NCBI RefSeq assembly: GCF_019396405.1
Contig: NZ_JAHKRL010000007.1
Span: forward strand, 1-54,888
Reading direction: 5' to 3'
Length of the DNA: 54,888 nt
Origin: Nonomuraea rhizosphaerae
Lineage (GTDB): Bacteria > Actinomycetota > Actinomycetes > Streptosporangiales > Streptosporangiaceae
Each line of letters starts with the position of its first letter. Position 1 is the stretch's first letter. Made by a program: the position numbers and the translations under genes. Shown in pieces: positions 9,023 through 19,750 of this stretch. The notes under the pieces were generated by a model, which saw only the letters and a program-made list of their open reading frames with translations, did not search any database and was not told the origin of the DNA.

Positions 9023-9096
9023 TGGAGATGAGGGGATTCGAACCCCTGACCCCTTCGATGCGAACGAAGTGCGCTACCGGACTGCGCTACATCCCC
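9023..9096 (-). tRNA. tRNA-Ala(CGC)
   Basis: Cloverleaf read on the minus strand: acceptor GGGGATG pairs with CATCTCC (one G-U), D-arm GCGC/GCGC, anticodon stem CTTCG/CGAAG with loop TTCGCAT giving anticodon CGC, and T-arm AGGGG TTCGAAT CCCCT. The discriminator is A and the CCA is not encoded. Its 3' end faces the integrase remnants, so it is the likely attachment site of the left-hand island. Confidence 0.95.
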
Positions 9097-9168
9097 AAGG
9101 ACTCGACCAGATTAGCAAACTTCCAGCAGTCCTCGCGCCACGCATCTCTCCGCCCCCGAAAGAGCAGG

Positions 9169-9759
9169 TCAGTCCCCCACCGCGCGACGCGGCGGTTCCG
9201 CGTACTGGTCGAACAGGACGTCCTCCTGCCGAGCCGCCAGATCGATGATCTCCGCCTGCTCCCGCTCGGCCGCCAGCTGCGCCGCCCGCCGCTGTTCGCG
9301 TGCGCGCCGCGTCCGTTCGGCGCGCGCCAGGGCGGCGCGGTCGCGACGTTCGCGGTCCACCTGTACGGCGATCCGCAGGAACAGCATGTATCCCAGCATG
9401 ATGACCCCGGCGGGCGCGATGCCCCACCAGGGGATGACCTTGACGCCGGCAGTGACCACGGAGGCGATCACGAGCAGGGCGGTGAAGAACAGCAGCCGTC
9501 TGCGCCGGGCCACGATGATCGCCCGCCGCCGGAGCCGGAACTGCCGTGGATCCACCCGTTCCACTTCCACGGGCGGCGATTCCGGGTCATCCACCGCTTC
9601 GGCCGCGGTGGCCGACAGGTCCGGCAGTTGGTGTTCGCCTGTGTAGTACTCCTCAAGCTCCGCCAATTCCGCGAGATTCGTCTTATCTCGCCTCAACCAC
9701 ATCGGAACGAGCACACACAGCCACATGACGACGATCGCCAGGTAGAGGAGGATGCTCAC
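9169..9759 (-). CDS. sepX: SepX/GlpR-type divisome membrane protein
   Basis: A 196-residue membrane protein. One transmembrane helix begins right after the start (SILLYLAIVVMWLCVLVPMW). A linker follows, then a basic RRRAIIVARRRR segment, a second hydrophobic hairpin at about residues 92-137, and a long charged coiled-coil tail rich in RAEREQ. I prefer the GTG at 9759 over the upstream start because it places helix 1 at the N-terminus. Identification rests on synteny: in streptomycetes this protein is encoded beside rimJ, moaB, moaC, glp and galU, exactly the order here. The family is known to bind Glp and support septation. Confidence 0.75.
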   Translation of the reverse strand: MSILLYLAIVVMWLCVLVPMWLRRDKTNLAELAELEEYYTGEHQLPDLSATAAEAVDDPESPPVEVERVDPRQFRLRRRAIIVARRRRLLFFTALLVIASVVTAGVKVIPWWGIAPAGVIMLGYMLFLRIAVQVDRERRDRAALARAERTRRAREQRRAAQLAAEREQAEIIDLAARQEDVLFDQYAEPPRRAVGD

Positions 9760-9883
9760 AGCCACCTCCGGGCACAACAAGAACGCCTGCGTCTTTCCGG
9801 CGCCCATGATGTGCTCACGTCACGCACCGTAAGACCGCGTGTCACTGATTGACGAGCATTCGGTGCGGTGTGTCGCGAGATCG

Positions 9884-10540
9884 TCAAACCTCTTCTACCG
9901 GAGACCCGCCGTGAGCGGCTGACTCACGGGCGCGACGCCACTGTACGAGCAATCCGCCGGGTACGTCCTCGACAGTCAGCGCATAGCAGATATGGTCGCG
10001 CCAGGCTCCATCGATGTGAAGTTGGCGACGCCGAATGCCTTCTTCCCTGAATCCCAGTTTCTCAACCACTCGGCGGCTGGCCTGATTTTCGGGGCGGATG
10101 TTCGCTTCGAGCCGATGCAGGCCCGTGGTGAAGAAGCAGTGGTCGACAGCCATCGCGAGCGCGGTCGGGGTGATGCCCCGCCCGGCGAGCGAGCCGTCCA
10201 CCCAGTATCCCACCTGGGCCGAGCGGGCCGAGCCCCACACGATCGCGCCGACGGTCAGCTGCCCCGCGAACCGGCCACCGTACGTGACGACCCACGGCAA
10301 CGCGAGCCCCTGCCTTGCTTCGCGGCGCAGGGTGCCGACCATGGAGATGTACGGGCCCAGACCGGTCCTGAACAGCGGCGTCTCCGGATTGCTCGGCTCC
10401 CACGGCCGCAGCCAGTCGGCGTTGCGCAGTCGCGTGTCGCGCCACACGCGTACGTCGGCCAGCCGCAGGGGCCGCAGGCCTACCGGGCCTTCGTTGAGCA
10501 CCGCCGGCCAGCCACGAAGTCGATCCACACCTCTCATCAT
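9884..10540 (-). CDS. GNAT acetyltransferase, RimJ/RimL-like
   Basis: A 218-residue N-acetyltransferase. The segment GPVGLRPLRLADVRVW begins the fold, the acetyl-CoA loop is GSLAGRGITPTALAMA, and the family-typical HRLEANIRPENQASRRVVEKLGF is followed by EGIRRRQLHIDGAWRDH. This closely matches the RimJ-type enzymes found next to moaB in actinomycetes. I start at the ATG pair at 10535-10540 because GGGGG lies immediately upstream and because longer versions would run into moaB. The protein substrate is unknown. Confidence 0.85.
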   Translation of the reverse strand: MMRGVDRLRGWPAVLNEGPVGLRPLRLADVRVWRDTRLRNADWLRPWEPSNPETPLFRTGLGPYISMVGTLRREARQGLALPWVVTYGGRFAGQLTVGAIVWGSARSAQVGYWVDGSLAGRGITPTALAMAVDHCFFTTGLHRLEANIRPENQASRRVVEKLGFREEGIRRRQLHIDGAWRDHICYALTVEDVPGGLLVQWRRARESAAHGGSPVEEV

Positions 10541-10652
10541 CCCCCTATCGGGCACGATGTCGCCACGGATCAGCAGCGGTGACTCTCCGCACACCGAATC
10601 ACGTTCCATATCGCGGCCGCCGACGAGGGCTCGGTGGGGACGCGGCGAAGAC

Positions 10653-11147
10653 TCAGCGCGGGTGATCGCCGCCGCGAATCTGGTCGACGGCATGCTGGAG
10701 TACAGGGGCCAGTACGGCCATGCCATCCCGTACGCCGCCGGACGATCCGGGCAGATTAACGATCAACGTCTGGTCGGCTTGGCCCGCGAGACCACGGGAC
10801 AGAATCGAGGTGGGGACTTTGTCGCGGTTCGCTTGCCGGACAGCCTCCGCTATCCCGGGAATTTCCCGAGAAATGACCCGCCGGGTCATCTCCGGCGTCA
10901 GATCCATCGGCGTCAGCCCGGTCCCTCCGGTGGTCACTATCACCTGATATCCGGACGACACCCCTTCCCGGAGTGCCTCCTCGACCGCCTCCCCGTCGGG
11001 CACCACAACCGGCCCCTCGACCTCACACCCGGCCTCGCCCAGCAGCTCAACCAGGAGCGGTCCCGATTTATCGGCATAAACCCCGGCGGAGGCCCGGTTC
11101 GACACCGTGACCACCAGCGCCCGGATCACCGCACCAGAAGACGTCAC
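10653..11147 (-). CDS. moaB: MogA/MoaB-type molybdopterin adenylyltransferase
   Basis: A 164-residue MoCF-fold protein that adenylylates molybdopterin before metal insertion. The nucleotide-binding TTGGTGLTPMDLTPE and the LPGSSGGVRDG motifs are intact. The GTG at 11147 overlaps the moaC stop as GTGA, which I prefer to the upstream GTG at 11156. It lies in a minus-strand operon with moaC, glp and galU. Confidence 0.88.
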   Translation of the reverse strand: MTSSGAVIRALVVTVSNRASAGVYADKSGPLLVELLGEAGCEVEGPVVVPDGEAVEEALREGVSSGYQVIVTTGGTGLTPMDLTPEMTRRVISREIPGIAEAVRQANRDKVPTSILSRGLAGQADQTLIVNLPGSSGGVRDGMAVLAPVLQHAVDQIRGGDHPR

Positions 11148-11680
11148 CGCGTCCACAACCCGGTCTTACCGCCCACCTTCTCCTCCACCCTCACATCGGT
11201 GATCACCGCGGCGGGATCCACCGCCTTCACCATGTCGATCAACGCCAGCGCGGCCACCGACACCGCCGTCAACGCCTCCATCTCGACCCCGGTACGGTCG
11301 GCGGTCTTCACCCGGCAGGTGATCGCCACTCCCCAGTCCTCGACGTCGAGCGACACCTTCACCCCGTGCAACGCGATCGGATGACACAGCGGGATCAGGT
11401 CCGGCGTCCGTTTCGCCCCCATGATCCCCGCGATCCGCGCGACACCCAGCGCGTCGCCCTTGGGCACCTCGCCCGACCGCAGCAGCCGCACCGCCTCGGC
11501 CGACAGCATCACCCGCCCGGTGGCCGTGGCCGTACGCGCGCTGACGTCCTTGGCGGACACGTCGACCATCCGTGCCGCGCCCGTCTCGTCCAGATGCGTG
11601 AACTCACTCACAGCCGGACCATCTCCACCTGGCAGCCCCGATCCGCCCACAGCCAGCCCCTGCCCGTCCGACCCGCTCAC
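11144..11680 (-). CDS. moaC: Cyclic pyranopterin monophosphate synthase MoaC
   Basis: A 178-residue MoaC, which converts 3',8-cyclo-7,8-dihydro-GTP to cyclic pyranopterin monophosphate. Core motifs are FTHLDETGAARMVDVSAKD, KRTPDLIPLCHPI and the GVEMEALTAVSVAAL helix with KAVDP. The first 25 residues are a Gly/Ser-rich extension; the GTG at 11680 overlaps the glp stop by GTGA, but a start near 11611 would give a more usual length. Coding is complete. Confidence 0.92.
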   Translation of the reverse strand: MSGSDGQGLAVGGSGLPGGDGPAVSEFTHLDETGAARMVDVSAKDVSARTATATGRVMLSAEAVRLLRSGEVPKGDALGVARIAGIMGAKRTPDLIPLCHPIALHGVKVSLDVEDWGVAITCRVKTADRTGVEMEALTAVSVAALALIDMVKAVDPAAVITDVRVEEKVGGKTGLWTR

Positions 11681-12864
11681 AGCCGGATCACCTCCACCTC
11701 CGACCCGGCGGCCACCTCGGTGACGGACTCCGCCACCACGATCAGCGCGTTCGCCGACGCCAGCGCGGCCAGCTGATGTGACCCCTGCCCCCGCACAGGC
11801 GAAACCGTCCCATCCTCGGCCAGAACCCCCCGCAAGTACGACCGCCGCCCCGAAGGCGACCGCAACGCCCCGGTGACGATGGCCGACGAGGTCTCCGGGA
11901 ACCCCGCCGGCAGCCCGCGCATCTTCATCACCGCAGGCCGTACGAACAGCATGAACGACACGAACGACGACACCGGATTCCCCGGCAGCGCGAAGATCGG
12001 CACCTGGTCCTCGCCCACGACGCCGAACCCCTGCGGCATCCCGGGCTGCATCGCGACCTTCTCGAAGTTCACCGTGCCGAGCGGCGAGAGCGCTTCCTTG
12101 ACCGGCTCGTACGCCCCCATCGACACGCCGCCGCTGGTCACGACCGCGTCGGCGCGTACGAGCTGGGCGTCGAGCTGTTCGAGGAAGGCGGTGGGATCGT
12201 CGCCGACGGTGGTGGCCCGGAACCCCTCGGCCCCGGCCTCACGCACGGAGGCGGTCAGGGTGAAACTGTTGGAGTCCCAGATCTGCCCATGCCCCAGCGG
12301 CATCCCAGGTTCCACCAGTTCAGCCCCTGTGGACAACACCACGACCCGCGGCTGCGGCCGTACCAGAACCCGCCGGCGTCCCACCCCGGCGATGATGCCG
12401 AGCTGCGCGGGCCTGATCAACGTGCCCGCCTTGAGGACGACTTCCCCGGTTTGGACGTCCTCGCCCGCCCGCCGGACGGCGTTTCCCGCGTCGGCGGTGC
12501 GGGAGATCGTGACCGTCACCGTCCCGCCGTCCGTCCACTCCACCGGGATCACCGTGTCGGCGCCGCCGGGCAGAGGCGCTCCGGTCATGATTCGTACGGC
12601 ATGTCCGGGACCGACCGCCCGCAGCTCGCCGGAACCGGCGGCCACGTCGTCGATCACCGGCAGCGTGACCGGTACATCCGCGACATCCCGCGCCCGTACC
12701 GCATATCCATCCATGGCGGAGTTGTCGAACGGCGGCAACGGCACCGGCGAGGAGACGTCCTCGGCCAGCGTCGTGCCGAGTGCCCGTTCCAGCTCCAGTT
12801 CGAGCGGCGCGAGCGGACGTACCGTGGCCAGAATCTCCGCCAGATGCGCCTCAACCGATTTCAT
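11677..12864 (-). CDS. glp: MoeA/gephyrin-like molybdotransferase Glp
   Basis: A 395-residue MoeA-family protein with domain I/II residues FDNSAMDGYAVRA, VIPVEWTDGG, the MoCF core SGGVSMGAYEPVKEAL and FALPGNPVSSFVSFMLF. In actinomycetes the copy beside galU and sepX (Glp) has been tied to septation through SepX/GlpR as well as to molybdenum cofactor synthesis. I start at the ATG at 12864, which lies within the galU 3' end, giving the usual MKSVEAHLAEIL N-terminus; an upstream start would add a cysteine-rich leader unlike the family. Confidence 0.88.
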   Translation of the reverse strand: MKSVEAHLAEILATVRPLAPLELELERALGTTLAEDVSSPVPLPPFDNSAMDGYAVRARDVADVPVTLPVIDDVAAGSGELRAVGPGHAVRIMTGAPLPGGADTVIPVEWTDGGTVTVTISRTADAGNAVRRAGEDVQTGEVVLKAGTLIRPAQLGIIAGVGRRRVLVRPQPRVVVLSTGAELVEPGMPLGHGQIWDSNSFTLTASVREAGAEGFRATTVGDDPTAFLEQLDAQLVRADAVVTSGGVSMGAYEPVKEALSPLGTVNFEKVAMQPGMPQGFGVVGEDQVPIFALPGNPVSSFVSFMLFVRPAVMKMRGLPAGFPETSSAIVTGALRSPSGRRSYLRGVLAEDGTVSPVRGQGSHQLAALASANALIVVAESVTEVAAGSEVEVIRL

Positions 12865-13753
12865 CGAGGAACTCCCGCAGCCATGGCACAAAATCGGGCG
12901 CCAGGTCTGGCCGGTCAGCGGCGAACTTCACCACCGTACGCAAATAGTCGAGCTTGTCCCCTGTGTCATAGCGGCGTCCCCGGAACAGCACACCGTGCAC
13001 CGGCCCGCCCTCGTCGGTGCCGCGCCCGGCGAGCGTGCGCAGCGCGTCGGTGAGCTGGATCTCGTTGCCGCGGCCGGGCGGGGTGTTCTCCAGGACCTCG
13101 AACACGGCCGGGTCGATGACGTAGCGGCCGATGATCGCCCAGTTGGACGGCGCCTCGTCCACCGGCGGCTTCTCCACCAGGTCGGTCACGCGGACGACGT
13201 CGTCCTCGGCGGTGTCCTCGATCGTGGCCACGCCGTACAGCGAAACCTGCTCCTTGGGCACCTCCATCAGCGCGATCACGCTGCCGCCGTAGGTGCCGCG
13301 CACCTCGATCATGCGTTCCAGCAGCTTGTCGCGGTAGTCGATGAGGTCGTCGCCGAGCAGGCAGGCGAAGGGATGGTCGCCGACGTGCTGCTTGGCGCAG
13401 AGCACCGCGTGCCCGAGCCCCTTGGGCTCGCCCTGCCGCACGTAGTGCAGGGTCGCCAGCGAGGCCGGCTCGCGGACCTGGGACAGCCGGTGCTCGTCGC
13501 CCTTGGCCTCGAGCACCTCCTCCAGCTCGAATGCCCGGTCGAAATGATCCTCGATCGACCGTTTGTTCTTGCCCGTGACCATGAGGAGATCAAGGAGCCC
13601 GGCGGAGGCCGCCTCCTCAACGACATACTGGATCGCGGGTTTGTCGACGATGGGCAACATCTCCTTGGGTGTCGCCTTGGTCGCCGGAAGGAATCGGGTG
13701 CCCAGACCTGCGGCGGGCACGACGGCTTTCGTCACAGGGTCGAAGTCAGCCAT
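12851..13753 (-). CDS. galU: UTP-glucose-1-phosphate uridylyltransferase
   Basis: A 300-residue GalU making UDP-glucose from glucose-1-phosphate and UTP. The nucleotidyltransferase loop is AAGLGTRFLPATKATPKEM at about residues 15-33, followed by the KPAIQYVVEEA helix, the LLGDDLI metal site, and the VEKP motif near residue 192. First gene of the minus-strand operon; its start is divergent from, and only 24 bp away from, the folate gene, so the two promoters must overlap. Confidence 0.95.
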   Translation of the reverse strand: MADFDPVTKAVVPAAGLGTRFLPATKATPKEMLPIVDKPAIQYVVEEAASAGLLDLLMVTGKNKRSIEDHFDRAFELEEVLEAKGDEHRLSQVREPASLATLHYVRQGEPKGLGHAVLCAKQHVGDHPFACLLGDDLIDYRDKLLERMIEVRGTYGGSVIALMEVPKEQVSLYGVATIEDTAEDDVVRVTDLVEKPPVDEAPSNWAIIGRYVIDPAVFEVLENTPPGRGNEIQLTDALRTLAGRGTDEGGPVHGVLFRGRRYDTGDKLDYLRTVVKFAADRPDLAPDFVPWLREFLDEIG

Positions 13754-13777
13754 GAGTAGACCCTAGTGGAGGTATCT

Positions 13778-14347
13778 GTGGACAAGATGAATCTGCGCCG
13801 TGAACTGCTTTTGGCGCGTGGCCTCCTCTCCCCTGAAGAGTTGCGGATAAACGCCGCCAAAGTCCGAGAAACTCTGCTCGACGAGCCGTGGGTGCAGATG
13901 GCCGGGCTGGTGGCGTGTTACTGGTCGATCGGGGCGGAGCCGGAGACGCACGGCCTGGTGTTCGCTCTGTGGAAACACGGCGCGACCGTGATCCTGCCCG
14001 TTCTCCAGGAGGACAACGACCTGGACTGGGCGGTTTATGACGGTCCCGACACGCTCGCGCCCGGCCGCCTCGGGCTCATGGAGCCGGTGGACACGCGGCG
14101 CGGCGTCGACGCGATCCGCACGGCCGCCCTGGTCATCGTCCCGGCGCTCGCCGTGGACAAGCGCTCGGGTGTACGACTGGGCCGCGGCGGCGGCTCGTAC
14201 GACCGCGCTCTGTCCAGGGTCGGGCCGAATGTGCCGACGGTCGCCCTTCTCCACGACGGCGAACTGATCGAGGATGTGCCCACCGAACCACATGACCAGC
14301 GGGTGCGCTGGACGATCAGCCCCCAGGGACTCACTAGGCTTATGTGA
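13778..14347 (+). CDS. 5-formyltetrahydrofolate cyclo-ligase
   Basis: A 189-residue protein that converts 5-formyl-THF to 5,10-methenyl-THF with ATP. The MNLRRELLLARGLL N-terminus, VACYWSIGAEPET, and the signature RLGRGGGSYDRALSRV near residue 129 are all present. I choose the GTG at 13778 because GGAGG at 13768-13772 sits 5 nt upstream; the GTG at 13766 would overlap that ribosome binding site. It lies head-to-head with galU, an arrangement common in actinomycetes. Confidence 0.92.
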   Translation: MDKMNLRRELLLARGLLSPEELRINAAKVRETLLDEPWVQMAGLVACYWSIGAEPETHGLVFALWKHGATVILPVLQEDNDLDWAVYDGPDTLAPGRLGLMEPVDTRRGVDAIRTAALVIVPALAVDKRSGVRLGRGGGSYDRALSRVGPNVPTVALLHDGELIEDVPTEPHDQRVRWTISPQGLTRLM

Positions 14348-14371
14348 ACTAATCACATGAGAGGGGGCCAG

Positions 14372-15880
14372 ATGACGCTGGATGTCTGGCTCCTTATCGG
14401 CGCCGTGATCGTCATCGCGGCCATCGGCTCCGTACGGATCGCGCATCGCAGCGGTTTGCCCAGCTTGTTGCTGTTCCTCGGGCTGGGCCTGATTCTGGGC
14501 GAGTCGGGGTTCGGAATCCCGTTCGACAACCCGGAGGTCGCCCAGCAGATCGGCCTCACCGCCCTCGCGGTCATCCTGGCCGAGGGCGGTTTAACGACGA
14601 ACTGGAGCCATGTACGCCGCTCCGTGCCGTTGGCCCTGGTTCTGGCCACGGTGGGCGTGGCGGTGAGCATCGTGGTCGTCGCGCTGGCCGTGCAGGGGTT
14701 GCTGGGGTTCGAGCAGAATGCCGCGTTGATCCTCGGCGCGGTGCTGGCCTCGACCGACGCCGCCGCCGTGTTCTCGGTCCTGCGACGGCTGCCGCTGCCC
14801 TCACGTCTGGCCGGCGCGCTGGAAGCCGAATCAGGCTTCAACGACGCACCCACGGTCATCGCGGTCATGCTGCTCAGCGGCTCCATGACGGCCCCGCAAC
14901 CGACAGTCGGCTCGTTCCTCCTCCAAACGGGCATCGAGCTGCTCATCGGCGGCGCGGTCGGCCTCGCCGTCGGCCCCGCGGGCGCGTACGCGCTGCGCCG
15001 GGTCGCGCTGCCGGCCTCCGGCCTCTACCCGATCGCGGTGCTCTCCCTCACCTTCGTCTCCTACGGCGGCGCGGTGCTGCTGCACGGCTCGGGCTTCCTG
15101 GCCGTGTACCTGACGGCACTCATCCTGGGCAACTCACGGCTCCCCCACCGGGCCGCGACCAGGGGTTTCGCGGAGGGCGCCGCCTGGCTCGCGCAGATCG
15201 GCCTGTTCGTGATGCTCGGCCTGCTGGCCAGCCCGCGCGAGATGCCGTCGGCGATCGTGCCCGGCCTCATCGCGGGGACGGTCCTGGTGCTCCTGGCCAG
15301 GCCGCTGTCCGTGGTGATCAGCGCGGGCGTGACCCGGTTGCTGCGCTTCGACCGTACGAACTGGCGCGAACAAGCCTTCCTCTCCTGGGCCGGATTGCGG
15401 GGAGCGGTCCCCATTGTCCTGGCGACCATTCCCTGGGCGGCCGGCGTTGAGGGCTCGAAGGACATCTTCAACGAGGTCTTCGTGATCGTGATGGTGTTCA
15501 CGCTGGTCCAGGGCCCGACGCTGCCGTTCGTCGCCCGCCTCCTCGGCGTGGCCGCCCCCGGCGAGGCGCACGACCTCTCCGTCGAATCCGCGCCGCTGGA
15601 GGAGCTGAAAGCCGACCTCCTCCAGGTCAAGATCCCCTCGGGCTCCCAACTGCACGGCGTGGAGATCTTCGAGCTCCGCCTGCCCAGCCAGGCCCAGATC
15701 ACCCTCGTCGTCCGCGACGGCAAATCCTTCGTCCCAGCGGGCAGCACCCGCCTGCGCGCCGACGACCAACTCCTCGTCGTCGCCACCGCCGCCGTCCGCG
15801 ACCAGGTCGAACGCCGCCTGCGCGCCGTCAGCCGCCGCGGCAAGCTGGCCGGCTGGTACGGGGAACGGGGTTTGGAATAA
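14372..15880 (+). CDS. CPA1-type K+/H+ (or Na+/H+) antiporter with TrkA-C domain
   Basis: A 502-residue monovalent cation/proton antiporter. About 12 membrane helices include ASTDAAAVFSVLR and the ESGFNDAPTV motif, which holds the transport-site aspartate. A cytoplasmic TrkA-C-like domain from about residue 410 to 480 (SQLHGVEIFELRLPSQAQI) probably gates by ligand. GAGAGGGGG lies just before the ATG at 14372, so I prefer it to the ATG at 14357. Osmotic and pH homeostasis is the expected role; ion choice is uncertain. Confidence 0.88.
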   Translation: MTLDVWLLIGAVIVIAAIGSVRIAHRSGLPSLLLFLGLGLILGESGFGIPFDNPEVAQQIGLTALAVILAEGGLTTNWSHVRRSVPLALVLATVGVAVSIVVVALAVQGLLGFEQNAALILGAVLASTDAAAVFSVLRRLPLPSRLAGALEAESGFNDAPTVIAVMLLSGSMTAPQPTVGSFLLQTGIELLIGGAVGLAVGPAGAYALRRVALPASGLYPIAVLSLTFVSYGGAVLLHGSGFLAVYLTALILGNSRLPHRAATRGFAEGAAWLAQIGLFVMLGLLASPREMPSAIVPGLIAGTVLVLLARPLSVVISAGVTRLLRFDRTNWREQAFLSWAGLRGAVPIVLATIPWAAGVEGSKDIFNEVFVIVMVFTLVQGPTLPFVARLLGVAAPGEAHDLSVESAPLEELKADLLQVKIPSGSQLHGVEIFELRLPSQAQITLVVRDGKSFVPAGSTRLRADDQLLVVATAAVRDQVERRLRAVSRRGKLAGWYGERGLE

Positions 15881-15949
15881 GTCGTATTGACGCATCGGTT
15901 AGCATTAGCAGTCGCATCGTTCGAGTGCCAGAAGTTCCAAGGAGGACGC

Positions 15950-16282
15950 GTGCCGACCTACCAGTACGCCTGCAACGACTGTGGTGAGCAGCTTGAGGTC
16001 GTTCAGAAGTTCACCGACGATGCGCTGACCGTGTGCCCCAACTGCCAGGGCAACCTGCGGAAGGTGTTCTCGGCGGTGGGCATCGTGTTCAAGGGCTCCG
16101 GCTTCTACCGCACGGACAACCGCTCCTCGTCGAACGGCAAGTCGTCCAGCGACATCAAGACGTCGTCCGACAGCAAGTCCTCTGACAGCAAGTCTTCCGA
16201 CTCCAAGCCGTCTGAGTCGAAGCCGTCGTCGTCCTCGTCTTCGTCGTCTTCCTCCCCCGCGCCCGCGGCAGCCGCCTCGTAG
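15950..16282 (+). CDS. FmdB-family zinc-ribbon protein
   Basis: A 110-residue protein. The first 60 residues are the FmdB zinc ribbon (PTYQYACNDCGEQLE and VCPNCQG, two CxxC pairs), followed by KVFSAVGIVFKGSGFY and a long serine/lysine-rich tail of repeated SSDSK units. AAGGAGG sits 4 nt before the GTG at 15950. FmdB-like proteins are small putative regulators of unknown mechanism. The repetitive tail is translated low-complexity sequence. Confidence 0.9.
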   Translation: MPTYQYACNDCGEQLEVVQKFTDDALTVCPNCQGNLRKVFSAVGIVFKGSGFYRTDNRSSSNGKSSSDIKTSSDSKSSDSKSSDSKPSESKPSSSSSSSSSSPAPAAAAS

Positions 16283-16462
16283 AGGCTCTTCTTCGGCCGT
16301 AGCTCCCCTCCGCGTCAGAGTCCCGCCGCGCCTTACAAGCCTTTTTTCTTGTACGGCAAGCATGGGCCGGCCCCAAACGCCGCACATGGCTGAGGACCTC
16401 CAGGGATACGGCCTCTGAACCCGCACCTGGCTGTCCGCCGTTACGAACCGCGGACAGGGGCT

Positions 16463-16580
16463 TACGTTCGTAACCGCTGACCACCTACGCGTGGAACCGG
16501 TGATCACATGATGCGCGCGTAACTGGTGTTTTGATGCGCGTGTAACTGGCGTCCACTTGCGCGTGCAACTGCTGACCAGC
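16463..16580. repeat. Degenerate 23-bp tandem repeats
   Basis: Five diverged copies of a 23-bp unit at 16463, 16486, 16512, 16535 and 16558, with a 3-bp slip before the third copy. The most regular copies read TGCGCGTGTAACTGG plus 8 more bases. The unit length is not a multiple of three and no gene covers it, so this is non-coding. It occupies part of the 583-bp gap between the FmdB gene and the DHA2 exporter; nothing else in the gap looks like a gene. Confidence 0.7.
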
Positions 16581-16724
16581 AGGCACGCCGACAACCGGCG
16601 CCCGCAGCATCCCAGCCTTCTCCCAGCCCGGCGACCCCCTCGCAGCCTCTCCACTCGCCCCAGGTGCATCGCGCTACCGCACCCCTGCTCGCCTCCGCCC
16701 ATCGCGCTACCGAGCTCTCGCCTT

Positions 16725-16766
16725 CTTCTCCCCGTCACACAACCACTTCTCCCCGTCACACAACCA
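16725..16766. repeat. Perfect 21-bp tandem duplication
   Basis: Two exact adjacent copies of a 21-bp unit that begins CTTCTCCCCGTCACACAACC, downstream of the DHA2 exporter stop. Non-coding and of unknown significance. Confidence 0.85.
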
Positions 16767-16865
16767 GGCCTTTCACCTCCTCCCACACCCCAGCTGCCCA
16801 CCGGAAGGCCCGCTTGCTGCCGAGGCGCTTTCCCGGAACCCGCCTCCCCACCAACGGGCCATCTC

Positions 16866-18842
<1,977 letters not shown>

Positions 18843-18941
18843 CTACTCTTCGCACATGAGTGCTAACGCTACGCCGCCACTTATCCACAGAACCCCGTTC
18901 GGCTGCCGACCCGCCCATCCGATGCCGCTACTCTCGGCGCC

Positions 18942-19748
18942 ATGGTCACTCGTGCAGATATCGGCGTCATTGGCGGTTCGGGGTTTTACTCCCTTATCGA
19001 CGACGCGGAAGAGATAGACGTCGCCACGCCCTACGGCCCGCCCAGCGACGTCGTCACGGTCGGGCGCATCGGCTCGCGCACCGTGGCGTTCATCCCCCGA
19101 CACGGCCGGGACCACCGCTTCCCGCCGCACCGCATCCCATATCGCGCCAACCTCTGGGCGCTCCGCTCGATCGGCGTACGCCAGGTGCTCGCCCCCAGCG
19201 CCGTCGGCTCCCTCCGCGCCGAGCACGGCCCAGGTGCGCTCGTCATTCCCGATCAACTTGTCGACCGCACGTCAGGCCGAGTTCAGACTTACTACGACAT
19301 CGACGGCGCAGTGCACGTGTCGTTCTCCGACCCCTACTGCCCGACAGGCCGTTCCGTGGCCGTGGCGGCCGCCCGCGCCGGCGACTGGGAGACGGTCGAC
19401 GGCGGCACCCTCGTAGTCATCGAGGGCCCTAGATTCTCCACCCGCGCCGAGTCCCGCTGGTTCGCGAGCAACGGCTGGACGATCGTCGGCATGACCGGCT
19501 TCCCCGAGTCCATCCTCGCCCGCGAGCTGGCACTCTGCTACACGTCCCTCTCCCTGGTGACCGACCACGACGCGGGCGTCGAGGCGGGCGAGGGCGTGAC
19601 CCATGACGAGGTGCTCAAGTTCTTCGCCCAGAACGTCACCCGCATGCGCACCCTCGTGTCCGACGCCGTACAGGCCCTGCCCCGCGAACGATCATGCGCC
19701 TGCGGCTCAGCCCTGGACGGAATCAAGCTCCCGTTCGACCTGCCGTGA
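18942..19748 (+). CDS. mtnP: S-methyl-5'-thioadenosine phosphorylase
   Basis: A 268-residue trimeric-type purine phosphorylase that splits methylthioadenosine into adenine and methylthioribose-1-phosphate. Phosphate-site residues lie in IGGSGFYSL, the RHGRDHRFPPHRIPYRANLWA segment is near residues 56-76, and substrate residues are in GMTGFPES and LVTDHDAG (LVTDYDAG is more usual). Length is normal. It serves methionine salvage. Confidence 0.92.
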   Translation: MVTRADIGVIGGSGFYSLIDDAEEIDVATPYGPPSDVVTVGRIGSRTVAFIPRHGRDHRFPPHRIPYRANLWALRSIGVRQVLAPSAVGSLRAEHGPGALVIPDQLVDRTSGRVQTYYDIDGAVHVSFSDPYCPTGRSVAVAAARAGDWETVDGGTLVVIEGPRFSTRAESRWFASNGWTIVGMTGFPESILARELALCYTSLSLVTDHDAGVEAGEGVTHDEVLKFFAQNVTRMRTLVSDAVQALPRERSCACGSALDGIKLPFDLP

Positions 19749-19750
19749 CG

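Noticed and set aside
16130-16260. Tandem repeats in the FmdB gene as a separate repeat feature
   Set aside because: They keep the frame and encode a Ser/Asp/Lys tail, so they belong to the protein.
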